Assembly (NCBI RefSeq): GCF_000276605.1
Contig: NZ_AKJX01000122.1
Coordinates: 1 to 64,000, forward strand
DNA: 64,000 nucleotides
Origin: Acidovorax sp. CF316
Lineage (GTDB): Bacteria > Pseudomonadota > Gammaproteobacteria > Burkholderiales > Burkholderiaceae_C
Reading direction: 5' to 3'
In this document: in pieces, positions 17,771 to 28,735 of the stretch
How the letters are laid out: every line of letters begins with the position of its first letter
Position numbering within the stretch: position 1 is the stretch's first letter
Program-made: the position numbers and the translations under genes
Notes under the pieces: generated by a model
The model's input: only the letters and a program-made list of their open reading frames with translations
The model's database searches: none
What the model was told of the DNA's origin: nothing

Positions 17771-20047
17771 TCAGGCCGCAGGGGTGATGCGGCTGGCGCG
17801 GATCACCGCAGGGGTGCGGCGCAGGTTGCGCAGGGCGGCCTCCACGTGGGCCTGGTCGCGCACGGCGACGATGAAGCGCAGGTCGGTGGTGTCCAGTGCC
17901 ACCTCGTCGTCCATGTCCACGTGGGTGATGTCGGCCTCGGCGCTGGCCAGGTCGGCGGCCACGCGGGCCAGCACGCCCTTGCTGTTGGTGATGGTGACGA
18001 CGATGCCGGTCTCGAACATGCGCACCGGCTCGTCCGCCCAGTCCACGGCGATGAAGCGCTCGCTGTCCTTGTGCTGCAGGCGCTTGGCCACGCCGCAGTG
18101 CGTGTTGTGCACCACCAGGCCCTCACCCCGGCCCAGGTAGCCCACGATGGCATCGCCCGGCACGGGGCGGCAGCAGTGGGCGTACTGCACCGATGCGTTC
18201 TCGCTGCCGTCCAGGGTGACGGCGCCTTGCGAAAGCCGCTCGTGCGATGTGTAGCGCTCGCGGCTGAGCAGCAGCGCGTCGGGCCGGTGGCCGTGCTCGC
18301 TCATCAGCACCATGAGCCGCTTGGCCACGATGCTGGCGATGCGCTTGCCCATGCCCAGATCGGTCATCAGCTCGGTGCGCGTGCGGTTGCCGGTAAAGCG
18401 CAGCAACTTGTCCCAGATGGGCTGGGTTTCGGCGTTCACCGGGGGCAACTGTTCCAGGCCTTCGGAGCGGATGGCCTGGGTCAGCAGTTTCTCGCCCAGG
18501 CCCTCGGACTCGGCATGCGCCAGGGTCTTGAGGTAGTGGCGGATCTTGGAGCGCGCCCGGCCCGTGCGCACAAAGCCCAGCCAGGCCGGGTTGGGCGTGG
18601 AGATCGGCGCGGTGATGATCTCCACCACGTCGCCGTTCTTGAGCTCGGTGCGCAGGGGCACCTGCTCGTTGTTGATCTTGGCCGCCGTGGTGCGGTCGCC
18701 CACGTTGCTGTGGATGGCGTAGGCAAAGTCCACCACCGTCGCGCCGCGCGGCAGGGCCATGATCTGGCTCTTGGGCGTGAACACGTAGACCGCGTCAGGG
18801 AATAGGTCCACCTTCACGTGGTCCCAGAACTCGGCGGCGTCGCGCGTCTCGTTCTGGATGTCCAGCAGCGACTGCAGCCACTTGGTGCCCAGGCGCTCGG
18901 CCGAGGTGCCGTCACCGTCCTGCGCCTTGTACAGCCAGTGCGCGGCCACGCCGGCCTCGGCGATGACATGCATCTCGTCGGTGCGCATCTGGAACTCGAT
19001 GTTCACGCCCGAGGGGCCCACCAGCGTGGTGTGCAGCGACTGGTAACCGTTGAGCTTGGCGATCGCGATGTGGTCCTTGAACTTGCCGGGCACCGGCTTG
19101 TACATCTGGTGCAGCACACCCAGGGCCGTGTAGCAGTCCGTCACCGTGGGCACGATGACGCGAAAGCCGTACATGTCCGTCACCTGGGCAAAGCTCAGGT
19201 GCTTCTGGTCCATCTTCTGGTAGATGGCATAGAGCGTCTTTTCGCGGCCGGCCAGGCGCACCTGCATGCCGATGCGCGCGAACGCCGCGTCCACCTCGCT
19301 CTGCACGCGCTGCACCAGGTCGCGGCGGCGGTTGCGCGACTTGTTCACCGCTTTGGCCAGCGTGGCATAGCGCCAGGGGTGCAGGTGGCGGAACGACAGG
19401 TCCTGCAGTTCGCGGTAGGTCTGGTTCAGCCCCAGGCGGTGGGCGATGGGGGCGTAGATCTCCAGCGTCTCCGACGAGATGCGCCCCCACTTGCTGCGCG
19501 GCATGTCCGACAGCGTGCGCATGTTGTGCGTGCGGTCGGCCAGCTTGATGAGGATGACGCGCACGTCGCGCGCCATGGCCAACAGCATCTTGCGGAACGA
19601 CTCGGCCTGGTTTTCCTCGCGCGTGTTGAACTGCAGCTTGTCCAGCTTGGTCAGCCCGTCGACGAGCTCGGCCACCGGCGCACCGAAGCGCTCGATCAAA
19701 TCGACCTTGGTCACGCCGCAGTCTTCCATCGCGTCGTGCAGCAGTGCGGCCATCAGGGCCTGGGCGTCGAGCTTCCAGGTGGCGCACTGGGCCGCCACCG
19801 CGATGGGATGGGTGATGTAGGGCTCGCCACTGTTGCGCAGCTGGCCCAGGTGGGCCTCGTCGGCAAAGCGGTAGGCCTGGCGCACCTGCTCGATGCTGTG
19901 GGCGTCCAGGTAGTCCAGGTTGTCGGTGAGCGCGGCAAAGCTGGCAGCCGCGGCATTGGCCGCTGCCGCAGATGCACTGGCCGGAGCGTGGGTGGTGTCG
20001 CCAGGCCGGGCAGGTGCTGCCGAAGGAGTGTTGAACACCGCGTTCAT
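17771..20047 (-). CDS. spoT: Bifunctional (p)ppGpp synthetase/hydrolase (SpoT/Rel)
   Basis: The enzyme makes and degrades the stringent-response alarmone. The 758-aa protein has an intact hydrolase HD motif (LLHDAMEDCG, about residue 107), a synthetase domain with YGFRVIVPTVTDCYTAL and KLNGYQSLHTT, a TGS domain (VYVFTPKSQIMALPRGATV), and a C-terminal ACT domain. It lies downstream of rpoZ, as in most proteobacteria, but a terminator (20090-20119) separates them. Confidence 0.95.
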   Translation of the reverse strand: MNAVFNTPSAAPARPGDTTHAPASASAAAANAAAASFAALTDNLDYLDAHSIEQVRQAYRFADEAHLGQLRNSGEPYITHPIAVAAQCATWKLDAQALMAALLHDAMEDCGVTKVDLIERFGAPVAELVDGLTKLDKLQFNTREENQAESFRKMLLAMARDVRVILIKLADRTHNMRTLSDMPRSKWGRISSETLEIYAPIAHRLGLNQTYRELQDLSFRHLHPWRYATLAKAVNKSRNRRRDLVQRVQSEVDAAFARIGMQVRLAGREKTLYAIYQKMDQKHLSFAQVTDMYGFRVIVPTVTDCYTALGVLHQMYKPVPGKFKDHIAIAKLNGYQSLHTTLVGPSGVNIEFQMRTDEMHVIAEAGVAAHWLYKAQDGDGTSAERLGTKWLQSLLDIQNETRDAAEFWDHVKVDLFPDAVYVFTPKSQIMALPRGATVVDFAYAIHSNVGDRTTAAKINNEQVPLRTELKNGDVVEIITAPISTPNPAWLGFVRTGRARSKIRHYLKTLAHAESEGLGEKLLTQAIRSEGLEQLPPVNAETQPIWDKLLRFTGNRTRTELMTDLGMGKRIASIVAKRLMVLMSEHGHRPDALLLSRERYTSHERLSQGAVTLDGSENASVQYAHCCRPVPGDAIVGYLGRGEGLVVHNTHCGVAKRLQHKDSERFIAVDWADEPVRMFETGIVVTITNSKGVLARVAADLASAEADITHVDMDDEVALDTTDLRFIVAVRDQAHVEAALRNLRRTPAVIRASRITPAA

Positions 20048-20089
20048 GCCTTAAATGTAGCGCGGGTACGCGATACGGGTCGCCAGGGC

Positions 20090-20119
20090 AAAAAAAAGCA
20101 CCGCATGGCAGCGGTGCTC
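20090..20119 (-). terminator. Intrinsic terminator of rpoZ
   Basis: On the minus strand the stem AGCACCGC with GCGGTGCT is followed by an uninterrupted T8 run. It lies about 25 bp after the rpoZ stop and 43 bp before the spoT start. Confidence 0.85.
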
Positions 20120-20144
20120 TCGGGGCCGGGGCCCTTGCGCAGAC

Positions 20145-20348
20145 TCAACCAGGAACCTTCTTGAGCATTTCCAGGCCGACCTTGCCTTCGGCGATCTCGC
20201 GCAGGGCGGTCACGGCGGGCTTGTTGCGGCTTTCGATGCGTGGAGCATGGCCCTGGCTCAGCATGCGGGCGCGGTAGGTCGCGGCCAGAACGAGCTGGAA
20301 GCGGTTGGGGATCTTTTCCAGACAGTCTTCTACGGTGATGCGTGCCAT
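20145..20348 (-). CDS. rpoZ: RNA polymerase omega subunit
   Basis: Omega helps assemble RNA polymerase by chaperoning beta-prime. The 67-aa protein has the family core [20 protein letters not shown] and the conserved Arg/Lys patch [19 protein letters not shown]. The ATG at 20348 gives the normal N-terminus. It belongs to a yicC-gmk-rpoZ unit. Confidence 0.97.
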   Translation of the reverse strand: MARITVEDCLEKIPNRFQLVLAATYRARMLSQGHAPRIESRNKPAVTALREIAEGKVGLEMLKKVPG

Positions 20349-20367
20349 CGGTGGGTACTCCGGGGAT

Positions 20368-20988
20368 TCAGGTGATATTGAGCGACTGGAAGGTGTCAGC
20401 ACGGGCGCGTCGCTGGGCGGCGTACTTCAGGCGCTGGGCGTGCACAACGGCCTTCAGGTCAAAAAGCGCGCGCTCGAACAGTTCATTGATTATAACGAAG
20501 TCGAATTTGCTGACCTCCGCCATCTCGGTGGCGGCGTTCTTCAGGCGCACCTCGATCACGTCGGGCGAGTCCTCGCCCCGGCGTTCCAGGCGCGAGCGCA
20601 ACTCTTCCCAGCTCGGTGGCAGGATGAACACCAGGATGGCATTGGCGAACGCCTCGCGGATCTGCAGCGCACCCTGGAAGTCGATCTCCAGGATCACGTC
20701 CGAGCCCTGGGCGATGCGCTCCTCGATGGCTTTCTTGGAGGTGCCGTAGCGGTTGCCGTGCACATGCGCCCATTCCACGAAAGCATTGCCCTCGACCATG
20801 GCGTCGAACTCGGACTGCGACGCGAAATAGTAGTCGCGCCCGTGCTTTTCCTGGCCGCGCGGGGGGCGGGTGGTGTGCGAGATGGACAGGTGAACGTGCG
20901 AGTCCAGCTCCAGCAGGGCCTTGACCAGGCTGGATTTGCCGGCACCGCTCGGGGCTGCCACTACGAAGAGGTTTCCTGGGTAGTCCAT
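20368..20988 (-). CDS. gmk: Guanylate kinase
   Basis: Gmk phosphorylates GMP to GDP. The 206-aa protein has P-loop [15 protein letters not shown] near the N-terminus and the GMP-binding segment [21 protein letters not shown]. The ATG at 20988 (MDYPGNLF) is preferred over an upstream TTG at 21015. It lies between yicC and rpoZ on the minus strand. Confidence 0.97.
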   Translation of the reverse strand: MDYPGNLFVVAAPSGAGKSSLVKALLELDSHVHLSISHTTRPPRGQEKHGRDYYFASQSEFDAMVEGNAFVEWAHVHGNRYGTSKKAIEERIAQGSDVILEIDFQGALQIREAFANAILVFILPPSWEELRSRLERRGEDSPDVIEVRLKNAATEMAEVSKFDFVIINELFERALFDLKAVVHAQRLKYAAQRRARADTFQSLNIT

Positions 20989-21025
20989 AGATGAAGGTGT
21001 GCGCCGTGCGCTCAAACCATGAATG

Positions 21026-21943
21026 TCATTCGATATTTTGCACCTGCTCGCGCATCTGCTCGATCAGGACCTTCATGTCCACGCTGATGCGGGTCAGGTC
21101 CAGCGCGGCCGACTTGGAGCCCAGGGTGTTGGCCTCGCGGTGCAGTTCCTGGATCAGGAAGTCCAGGCGTTTGCCGACTTCGCCGCCCTTCTTGAGCAGG
21201 CGCTCGATCTCGTCGAGGTGCGAATCCAGGCGGGTGATCTCCTCGGCCACGTCGATGCGGATGGCAAACGCCGTGGCTTCGGTCAGGGCGCGGTCGCGGG
21301 CGGCCTCGGGCAGGGTGGCGCCGTCGGTCAGGGCCATGGCCTCCTTCCAGCGCTCCATGAAACGCTGGCGCTGCTGCTCCACCAGCAGGGGCACCAGGGG
21401 CACGGCCTGCTGAGCCAGTTCGCGCAACTGCTTGAGCCGGTCCAGCAGCATGGCGGCCAGGCGCTTGCCTTCGCGCTCGCGGGCGGACATCAGCGCCGTG
21501 AGGGCCTCTTCGGCCAGGACGGGCACGGCCTCGCTCCAGTCCTCGGTGCCCGAGTGGGCGTTGGCGCACAGGCGCAGGGCGTCGGCCACGCTCAGCGGCG
21601 CGGCGTTGGGCAGCCAGGACTTGACCGAGTCCTGCAGGGAGTTGAGGCGCTGCAGCAGCCGGGCGGGCGGATCCTGCAGGGTGTTGCTGTCCTCGTTCTC
21701 CAGCGCGGCGCGCACTTCCACCTTGCCGCGCTTGAGCTTGGCAGTCAGCAGGGCCCGCAGGGCGGGTTCCATGGCGCGCAATTCGTCGGGCAGCCTGAAT
21801 GACAGGTCCAGGAAGCGGCTGTTGACCGAGCGGATCTCCAGTCCCAGGCGGCGCGCCTGGGTGGCGCGGCCCTCGGTTTCAGCGCCGGCGGCGGATGTGC
21901 CGTGCTGCGCGCTGGCATAGCCGGTCATGCTGTAAACTGGCAT
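21026..21943 (-). CDS. yicC: YicC family endoribonuclease
   Basis: The 305-aa protein starts [13 protein letters not shown], the hallmark YicC N-terminus, and ends with the DUF1732-type C-terminal domain ([19 protein letters not shown] and [18 protein letters not shown]). YicC homologues are reported as RNases acting on RNA in other bacteria. A roughly 20-residue insertion near residue 20 lengthens the N-terminal domain. It is divergent from the protein kinase gene. Confidence 0.93.
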   Translation of the reverse strand: MPVYSMTGYASAQHGTSAAGAETEGRATQARRLGLEIRSVNSRFLDLSFRLPDELRAMEPALRALLTAKLKRGKVEVRAALENEDSNTLQDPPARLLQRLNSLQDSVKSWLPNAAPLSVADALRLCANAHSGTEDWSEAVPVLAEEALTALMSAREREGKRLAAMLLDRLKQLRELAQQAVPLVPLLVEQQRQRFMERWKEAMALTDGATLPEAARDRALTEATAFAIRIDVAEEITRLDSHLDEIERLLKKGGEVGKRLDFLIQELHREANTLGSKSAALDLTRISVDMKVLIEQMREQVQNIE

Positions 21944-22018
21944 TGGACTTTTTGATGGTTGCTTGCGATCCGGCGATTATCCGGGTTCCGCCTTACCCCC
22001 GAGTCATCTTCGCAAAAT

Positions 22019-23035
22019 ATGTCAAAAATCAAACCGGCCCCCTTGCCACCCGATACCGCGATTGGTGGTTACCGTGTGGTGCGCCGGTTGTCGTCCGGTG
22101 GTTTCGGGGTGGTTTACCTGGCCCTCGATACCGAAGGCCAGCAGGTCGCCATCAAGGAATACCTGCCCTCGTCCCTGGCCACGCGCGCCCCGGGTGAGCT
22201 GCTGCCCAAGGTGCAGTCCGAGAAGCTGTCGCTGTACCGCCTGGGCCTCAAGAGCTTCTTCGAAGAAGGCCGCGCGCTCGCGCAGATCTCGCACGCCTCG
22301 GTGGTGAGTGTGCTCAACTTCTTCCGTGAGAACGAAACCGTCTACATGGTGATGAACTACCTGGAGGGTGCCACCCTGCAGGACTTCATCATCACCGCGC
22401 GCGACCTCAAGACGCAGAAGGTGTTCCGCGAGTCCACCATCCGCTCGCTGTTCGACGAGGTGCTGCGCGGTCTGCGCATCGTGCACCAGCACAAGATGCT
22501 GCACCTGGACATCAAGCCGGCCAACATCTTCATCACCGACGACAACAAGGCGGTGATGATCGACTTCGGCGCGGCGCGCGAGGTGCTGTCCAAGGAAGGC
22601 AACTTCATCCGCCCCATGTACACGCCCGGCTTCGCCGCACCCGAGATGTACCGGCGCGACTCGTCCATGGGCCCCTGGACCGACATCTACGCCATTGGCG
22701 CCTGCATCTATGCCTGCATGCAGGGCTTTCCGCCCAACGAAGCGCCCCAGCGCATCGAAAAAGACCGCCTCTCGCTGGCACTGACCAAGCTGCGCGGTGT
22801 GTACTCCGACAACCTCATCGAGGTGGTGGAGTGGTGCATGGCACTCGACCCGCTGTCGCGCCCGCAGTCGGTGTTCGCGCTGCAAAAGGAGCTCAGCCGC
22901 GAAGGCGAGCGCCGCTATACCAAGCTCACGGTGGCCGAGAAGATGCGCCTGCAGCTCGATACCCTGGTGTCCGACACCAAGAAGAATGTGCAGAAGGTGG
23001 GTGAAGCCACCGGGATCGGAGCCAAGCCCAAATGA
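22019..23035 (+). CDS. Hanks-type serine/threonine protein kinase
   Basis: A 338-aa cytosolic kinase has the glycine loop LSSGGFGVVYLA, catalytic Lys in VAIKEYLP, catalytic loop HLDIKPANIF, DFG (IDFGAAR) and the APE segment (GFAAPEMY). The catalytic loop has HLD in place of the commoner HRD, so it is a non-RD kinase. There is no transmembrane or extracellular sensor domain. The C-terminal 60 residues are helical and basic. A PP2C phosphatase gene follows 73 bp downstream, a typical reversible-phosphorylation pair. Confidence 0.92.
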   Translation: MSKIKPAPLPPDTAIGGYRVVRRLSSGGFGVVYLALDTEGQQVAIKEYLPSSLATRAPGELLPKVQSEKLSLYRLGLKSFFEEGRALAQISHASVVSVLNFFRENETVYMVMNYLEGATLQDFIITARDLKTQKVFRESTIRSLFDEVLRGLRIVHQHKMLHLDIKPANIFITDDNKAVMIDFGAAREVLSKEGNFIRPMYTPGFAAPEMYRRDSSMGPWTDIYAIGACIYACMQGFPPNEAPQRIEKDRLSLALTKLRGVYSDNLIEVVEWCMALDPLSRPQSVFALQKELSREGERRYTKLTVAEKMRLQLDTLVSDTKKNVQKVGEATGIGAKPK

Positions 23036-23108
23036 ACACGGCGCACGCAAAGCGGGTCCAGGCGGCCTGCCTGTCCATCCTGGTGCCCCCTTGCCTGGGT
23101 GAATCACT

Positions 23109-24011
23109 ATGAAGTTCTCCGTGTTCCAGATCAGCCGCCGCGGCGGCCGCGAGAAGAACGAAGACCGGATGGGCTATTGCTACACGCGCGAATCGGGCCT
23201 GTTCGTACTGGCCGATGGCATGGGTGGCCATCCCGAGGGCGAGGTGGCGGCGCAGATCGCGCTGCAGACCGTCTCGGCGCTGTTCCAGCGCGAGGCCAAG
23301 CCCCAGCTCAAGGACGTGCAGGAGTTCCTCTCGGGCGCCTTGCTGGCAGCGCACCACCAGATCCTGCGCTACGCCACCGACAAGGGCATGCTCGACACGC
23401 CGCGCACCACGCTGGTGGCGGCCGTGGTGCAGGCCGGCACGGCCACCTGGATCCACTGCGGCGATTCGCGCCTGTACATGGTGCGCGACGGCGACCTGCT
23501 CACGCGCACACGTGACCACTCGTACATGGAGTTGCGCAACAACCCACCGCCGGGGCTGGAGCGCATCAACCGCAACGTGCTGTTCACCTGCCTGGGATCG
23601 CCGACCAAGCCCATCTACGACATCACCGGCCCGGTGTACCTGGAGCAGGGCGACCGCATCCTGCTGTGCTCCGATGGCCTGTGGGGCACGCTCAGCGATG
23701 AAGAGATCGCCAAGCAGATGGCCCTCCAGGCGGTGTCGCATGCCGTGCCCGAACTGGTGGAGGACGCCCTGCGCAAGGCTGGCGACAGCAGCGACAACGT
23801 GACCGTGGTGGCGCTGGAGTGGGAGACCCCCGATGCCTTCGAGTCCACCCAGGGCGTGTCCACCGACAGCATCAGCGACGACGTGTTCGCCTCCACCATC
23901 CAGGCCGGGCCGCTCGACGGGCTGGTGGACGACCTGGACGACGCCGCCATCGAGCGCTCGATCGCCGAGATCAACGAAGCCATCCGCCGCTCCGCCGCAC
24001 GCAAGGCCTGA
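23109..24011 (+). CDS. PP2C-family protein phosphatase
   Basis: A 300-aa cytosolic metal-dependent Ser/Thr phosphatase has the PP2C motifs [39 protein letters not shown] and [12 protein letters not shown], so the metal-binding Asp residues are present. The C-terminal 50 residues are acidic and probably flexible. It probably reverses phosphorylation by the adjacent kinase. Confidence 0.93.
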   Translation: MKFSVFQISRRGGREKNEDRMGYCYTRESGLFVLADGMGGHPEGEVAAQIALQTVSALFQREAKPQLKDVQEFLSGALLAAHHQILRYATDKGMLDTPRTTLVAAVVQAGTATWIHCGDSRLYMVRDGDLLTRTRDHSYMELRNNPPPGLERINRNVLFTCLGSPTKPIYDITGPVYLEQGDRILLCSDGLWGTLSDEEIAKQMALQAVSHAVPELVEDALRKAGDSSDNVTVVALEWETPDAFESTQGVSTDSISDDVFASTIQAGPLDGLVDDLDDAAIERSIAEINEAIRRSAARKA

Positions 24012-24148
24012 CGGGCTGGCAGCGCTGTGCTGGCCTGCACGCCCCGGGGGCGTGGCCGGCCTGGCACCGACCTGAGACACCTGCCTTTCGCACCTGCGCC
24101 GCCGCGGCGGCACGCGAGGGCCTTTCTTCCTTCTGTACCGGAAACACC

Positions 24149-24877
<729 letters not shown>

Positions 24878-24933
24878 TTTCGATTTTCCCGGGGCCGGGC
24901 GCCGGCCCCATGACGACAAAGATGGTTCCCACG

Positions 24934-25533
24934 ATGAAACTGGTCCTCGCCTCCAACAACCGCGGCAAGCTGGCCGAGCTGCAGGCCATGCTGGCGCCGC
25001 TCGCGGTCGAACTCGTGCGCCAGGGCGACCTGGGCGTGGGCGAGGCCGAGGAGCCCTTTCGCACCTTTGTCGAGAACGCCCTGGCCAAGGCGCGCTTTGC
25101 CGCTGCGCACACCGGCCTGCCGGCCCTGGCCGACGATGCCGGCCTGTGCGTGGACGCCTTCGGCGGCCTGCCGGGCGTGGATACGGCCTACTACGCCACG
25201 CAGTTCGGCTACGAAAAAGGCGACGACACCAATGTGCGCGCCATCCTGGAGCAGATGCAGCACATCGACCAGCGCCGTGCCGCCATGGTCAGCACCCTGG
25301 TGGCCGTGCGCAGCCCCGAAGACCCCGAGCCCCTGATCGCCGTGGGCCGCGTGGTCGGCGAGATCACGCGCGCGCCGCGCGGCAGCAATGGCTTCGGCTT
25401 CGACCCGGTGATGTTCATCCCCGAATTCGGCAAAACCTTCGCCGAGCTGCCCGTGGAAGTGAAGAACGCCCACAGCCACCGCGGCCGCTCGGCCCAGCAG
25501 ATGCTGGCGCTGATGCGCGAGCGCTGGTTCTGA
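24934..25533 (+). CDS. rdgB: dITP/XTP pyrophosphatase (HAM1/RdgB)
   Basis: RdgB cleans the nucleotide pool by hydrolysing ITP, dITP and XTP. The 199-aa protein starts MKLVLASNNRGKLAELQAML and carries the substrate motifs ALADDAGLCVDAFGGLPGV and GSNGFGFDPVMFIPE. In-frame ATGs at 24910 and 24922 could add 8 or 4 residues; 24934 matches the family N-terminus. It sits between rph and hemW in the same direction. Confidence 0.96.
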   Translation: MKLVLASNNRGKLAELQAMLAPLAVELVRQGDLGVGEAEEPFRTFVENALAKARFAAAHTGLPALADDAGLCVDAFGGLPGVDTAYYATQFGYEKGDDTNVRAILEQMQHIDQRRAAMVSTLVAVRSPEDPEPLIAVGRVVGEITRAPRGSNGFGFDPVMFIPEFGKTFAELPVEVKNAHSHRGRSAQQMLALMRERWF

Positions 25534-25551
25534 GCCAATCCGGACGCTCCC

Positions 25552-26832
25552 ATGACCCACATCCCCATCGTCCCCGACACCGAAGCCGCCGAGCCCGCGG
25601 TGGTGCGCGACATCCAGCACTACATGCGCGCCGGTCTGCTGCAGTTGCAGAGCCTGCCGCCGCTGTCGCTGTACGTGCACCTGCCCTGGTGCATCCGCAA
25701 GTGCCCGTACTGCGACTTCAACTCGCACGAGTACCGGGGTGCTGCCGCAGGGGCCGACGCTGCGCACGCTGCAGCCCCTGGCGAGGTACCCGAGCAGCGC
25801 TACATCGACGCCCTGATGGCTGACCTGGAGGCTGCGCTGCCCCTGATCTGGGGCCGCCCGGTGCACAGCATCTTCATCGGCGGCGGCACGCCCAGCCTGT
25901 TCTCGCCCGCGGCCATCGACCGCCTGGTGGGCGGCATCCGCGCGCGCCTGCGCCTGGAGGCAGACTGCGAGATCACCATGGAGGCCAACCCCGGCACCTT
26001 CGAGAAGGACCGCTTCAAGGCCTTCCGCGCCGCGGGCATCACGCGCCTGTCCATCGGCGTGCAGAGCTTCAACGACCGGCACCTCAAGGCCCTGGGCCGC
26101 GTGCACGACCGCGCCCAGGCCCTGGCCGCCGTGCGCGAAGCCGCCGAGGCCTTCGACACCTTCAACCTCGATATCATGTACGCCCTGCCGGGGCAGACCC
26201 CGGCCGAGCTGGAGGAAGACATGGCCACGGCCCTGTCGCTGAATCCACCGCACATCTCGATCTACCACCTCACTATCGAGCCCAACACCTACTTCGCCAA
26301 GTACCCGCCGGCCATCCCCGAGGACGACGAGGCCTACGCCATGCTCGACCGCATCACCGAGATGACGGGCCAGGCCGGCCTTTCGCGCTACGAGATATCG
26401 GCCTACGCGCGGGCCGGCCACCAGTGTTGGCACAACACCAACTACTGGCAGTTCGGCGATTACCTGGGCATTGGCGCGGGCGCTCACAGCAAGCTCAGCT
26501 TTGCCCACCGCGTGGTGCGCCAGGTGCGCTTTCGCGACCCGGGCCGCTACATGGACAACGCGCTGGCTGGCCACGCCGTGGCGCAGGACGAAGAGGTGCG
26601 CCGCGCCGACCTGCCGTTCGAGTACATGCTCAACGCCCTGCGCCTGCGCGAGGGCTTTGCGCTCAAGGACTTCACCGAGCGCACCGGCCTGCCCATCACC
26701 GCCATCGCCAAGGCCCTCGACAAGGCCGAGGCGAAAGGCCTGATCGTGCGCGAGCCGGGCGGCCAGGTACGGCCCACGGAGCGGGGCTTCGACTTCCTGA
26801 GCGACCTGCAGGAACTCTTCCTGGCCGACTAG
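25552..26832 (+). CDS. hemW: Radical SAM heme chaperone HemW
   Basis: HemW-type proteins are radical-SAM enzymes resembling HemN that insert heme into respiratory enzymes rather than oxidising coproporphyrinogen. The 426-aa protein has the cluster motif CIRKCPYCDF (CxxxCxxC), the SAM segment FIGGGTPSLF and the HemW C-terminal domain. A 20-residue Ala/Gly-rich insertion follows the cluster motif (about residues 64-80). It lies just after rdgB, a common order, and overlaps the convergent MFS gene by 4 bp. Confidence 0.93.
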   Translation: MTHIPIVPDTEAAEPAVVRDIQHYMRAGLLQLQSLPPLSLYVHLPWCIRKCPYCDFNSHEYRGAAAGADAAHAAAPGEVPEQRYIDALMADLEAALPLIWGRPVHSIFIGGGTPSLFSPAAIDRLVGGIRARLRLEADCEITMEANPGTFEKDRFKAFRAAGITRLSIGVQSFNDRHLKALGRVHDRAQALAAVREAAEAFDTFNLDIMYALPGQTPAELEEDMATALSLNPPHISIYHLTIEPNTYFAKYPPAIPEDDEAYAMLDRITEMTGQAGLSRYEISAYARAGHQCWHNTNYWQFGDYLGIGAGAHSKLSFAHRVVRQVRFRDPGRYMDNALAGHAVAQDEEVRRADLPFEYMLNALRLREGFALKDFTERTGLPITAIAKALDKAEAKGLIVREPGGQVRPTERGFDFLSDLQELFLAD

Positions 26833-28004
26833 TGCAGGGCGTGGCGCTGCAGCCGCCACAGCCCGACCAGCGCGCCTAGTGCCACGAGCGAGATGCCAAA
26901 GGCCAGCCACAGGGCGGCGTGGGGCCCCGCACCGGTCAGCAGTGCGGCGAAGGCCGGCGGCGCCACGGCGAACGACAGGTTCAGCGGCATCGCCAGCCGC
27001 GCCGACGCGCGTGCGTAAGCGGCGGCCGGAAACACCTGCAGCGGCAGTGTCGCGCGGCTCACCGCAATCACCCCGCCCGCCATGCCGTAGACCAGCGCGA
27101 ACAGCAGCGCGCCGGTGAAGCTTTCTGCCCACAGCAGCACGATGAAGCTCAGGGGGAACAGGGCCGACGCTGCCAGCCCCAGCGCAAAGCCCGACCAGCG
27201 CCCGCCCCCGAGGAAGTCGAACAGCCGCCCCGCCCACTGCGCGATGCCGATGAACGAGGCCGCCGCCAGCGCGCTGGCATGGCTCAGCCCCGCCGCCTCG
27301 AACAGGATGATGATGGTGAGCGCGAAGCCCCAGGTCACGAAGCCGTTGGCCGCGAAGGTCGTGGCCAGCAGCACGAAGCGCGGCCGGTCGATGGCCACGG
27401 GCTCCGCGGCGGCGTGCGCCATGGCCTGCCCGCGCGGGCGGCGCGCCAGCATGGCCCAGTGCAGCGGCAGGCACACCAGCAGCACCAGCGCTGCAAAGGC
27501 CAGCGTCGCCACGCGCCAGCCCCACTGGGCCTGCAGCAAGCCCGTGAGTGGCCAGAACAGCGTGGAGGTGAGGCCCCCGGCGAGGATCAGCACACCGAGT
27601 GCCCGGCGCGCCTTGTCGCCCGCGATCTCGGTTACCGCGATCTGCGCCGGCGTGCTCAGCATGCCGGCGCCCGCCAGGCCCAGCACCGTCCACGCCAGCA
27701 GGTAGGACACAGGGCCCTGCGCCAGCCCCACCAGCGCCAGGCCCAGTGCGCCCAGCAGCGAGCCCAGCACCATCACCGGGCGGGCGCCGTGGCGCTCGAA
27801 CACGGCGCCCAGCGGCCACGAGACCAGGGCCATCACTATCAGCATGGCCGTGGGCCCGGCCATCACCAGCGGCAGGCCCATGCCCAGCTCAGCCGCCATG
27901 GCCGGCCCCGTGACGGCCGGCAACCAGAAGGTGGAACCCCAGCCGATGAGCTGGGTGAGCGACAGCGCGGCAATGGCGCGGGTGGTGGGGGAGGGCAGGG
28001 GCAT
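26829..28004 (-). CDS. Major facilitator superfamily transporter
   Basis: A 391-aa inner-membrane protein has about 12 hydrophobic helices. The cytosolic loop between helices 2 and 3 (AVFERHGARPVMVLG) fits the MFS signature. No substrate can be read from the sequence. It is convergent with hemW with a 4-bp overlap. Confidence 0.85.
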   Translation of the reverse strand: MPLPSPTTRAIAALSLTQLIGWGSTFWLPAVTGPAMAAELGMGLPLVMAGPTAMLIVMALVSWPLGAVFERHGARPVMVLGSLLGALGLALVGLAQGPVSYLLAWTVLGLAGAGMLSTPAQIAVTEIAGDKARRALGVLILAGGLTSTLFWPLTGLLQAQWGWRVATLAFAALVLLVCLPLHWAMLARRPRGQAMAHAAAEPVAIDRPRFVLLATTFAANGFVTWGFALTIIILFEAAGLSHASALAAASFIGIAQWAGRLFDFLGGGRWSGFALGLAASALFPLSFIVLLWAESFTGALLFALVYGMAGGVIAVSRATLPLQVFPAAAYARASARLAMPLNLSFAVAPPAFAALLTGAGPHAALWLAFGISLVALGALVGLWRLQRHALH

Positions 28005-28151
28005 CGGGAAAACGCGTGGCGCACAACAACCGCAAGCAGAGCGGCTTGCGCACCGATGGTACTTGCAGGCCTTGCCGCCCGGGCTGCGCCCTGGGGTGGC
28101 GGGCGATGGCTCTCAGCCGCAGCCGCCGGGCCCCGGCCGGCCATGGCAACC

Positions 28152-28493
28152 TCAGCCGCAACGCACCGTGGTGATCTTTCCGCTCGCGTCTATCACCAGG
28201 TTCAGGCGCTCGGCGTTGAACTCCATGGTCACGGGCTGGTTGTCGCGCAGCACGCGGGCCATGGCTGCGCCGGAGGCCACGCGTGCCTGCTCCACCGTGC
28301 CGGCGGTGGGCTGCTTGCCCTTGGCACCCTGTGCGGGTGCGGCATTGCAGGTACCGCCCTTGGGGCCGGGGCCCACCGAGGGCGTGCTGTCGGTCGCGGG
28401 CGTGCGCGCGGGTGTCCCGGCGCAGCCTGCGAGGAGGGCCAGGGCGAGGCCCGCGCAGGTGGCGAGAAGGGGGCGGTGGGGGCTGCGGCGCAT
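28152..28493 (-). CDS. I78-family peptidase inhibitor lipoprotein
   Basis: A 113-aa precursor has a lipobox (ALLAGC, about residue 24), so it is a likely periplasm-facing lipoprotein. After a Pro/Thr-rich linker the domain matches peptidase inhibitor I78: CNAAPAQ at its start, ASGAAMARVLRDNQPVTMEF, then ERLNLVIDASGKI and the terminal CG. The two Cys probably form a disulfide. It may protect the cell from serine proteases; the target is unknown. Confidence 0.8.
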   Translation of the reverse strand: MRRSPHRPLLATCAGLALALLAGCAGTPARTPATDSTPSVGPGPKGGTCNAAPAQGAKGKQPTAGTVEQARVASGAAMARVLRDNQPVTMEFNAERLNLVIDASGKITTVRCG

Positions 28494-28735
28494 GGAGTCT
28501 CCTGAAAAGAAAAAGGCGAAGGGGTACAGAGAAGGCTTGTGTCCACCACCATACTGCCTGGCGTGCCACCCATTTGTGACGCGGCGTAACCGCCATGGCG
28601 CTGCCTACTGGGAAGGCTGCCCAGTGCAGGACATTTCCTACACGGGCCTCCTCGGCTCTCCGACTCCGCGTTTTCATCGAAAGTGCGCCAATGCAGCCAT
28701 AGCCCCTGTTTTTGCCGCACGCGAGGATGGAAACC

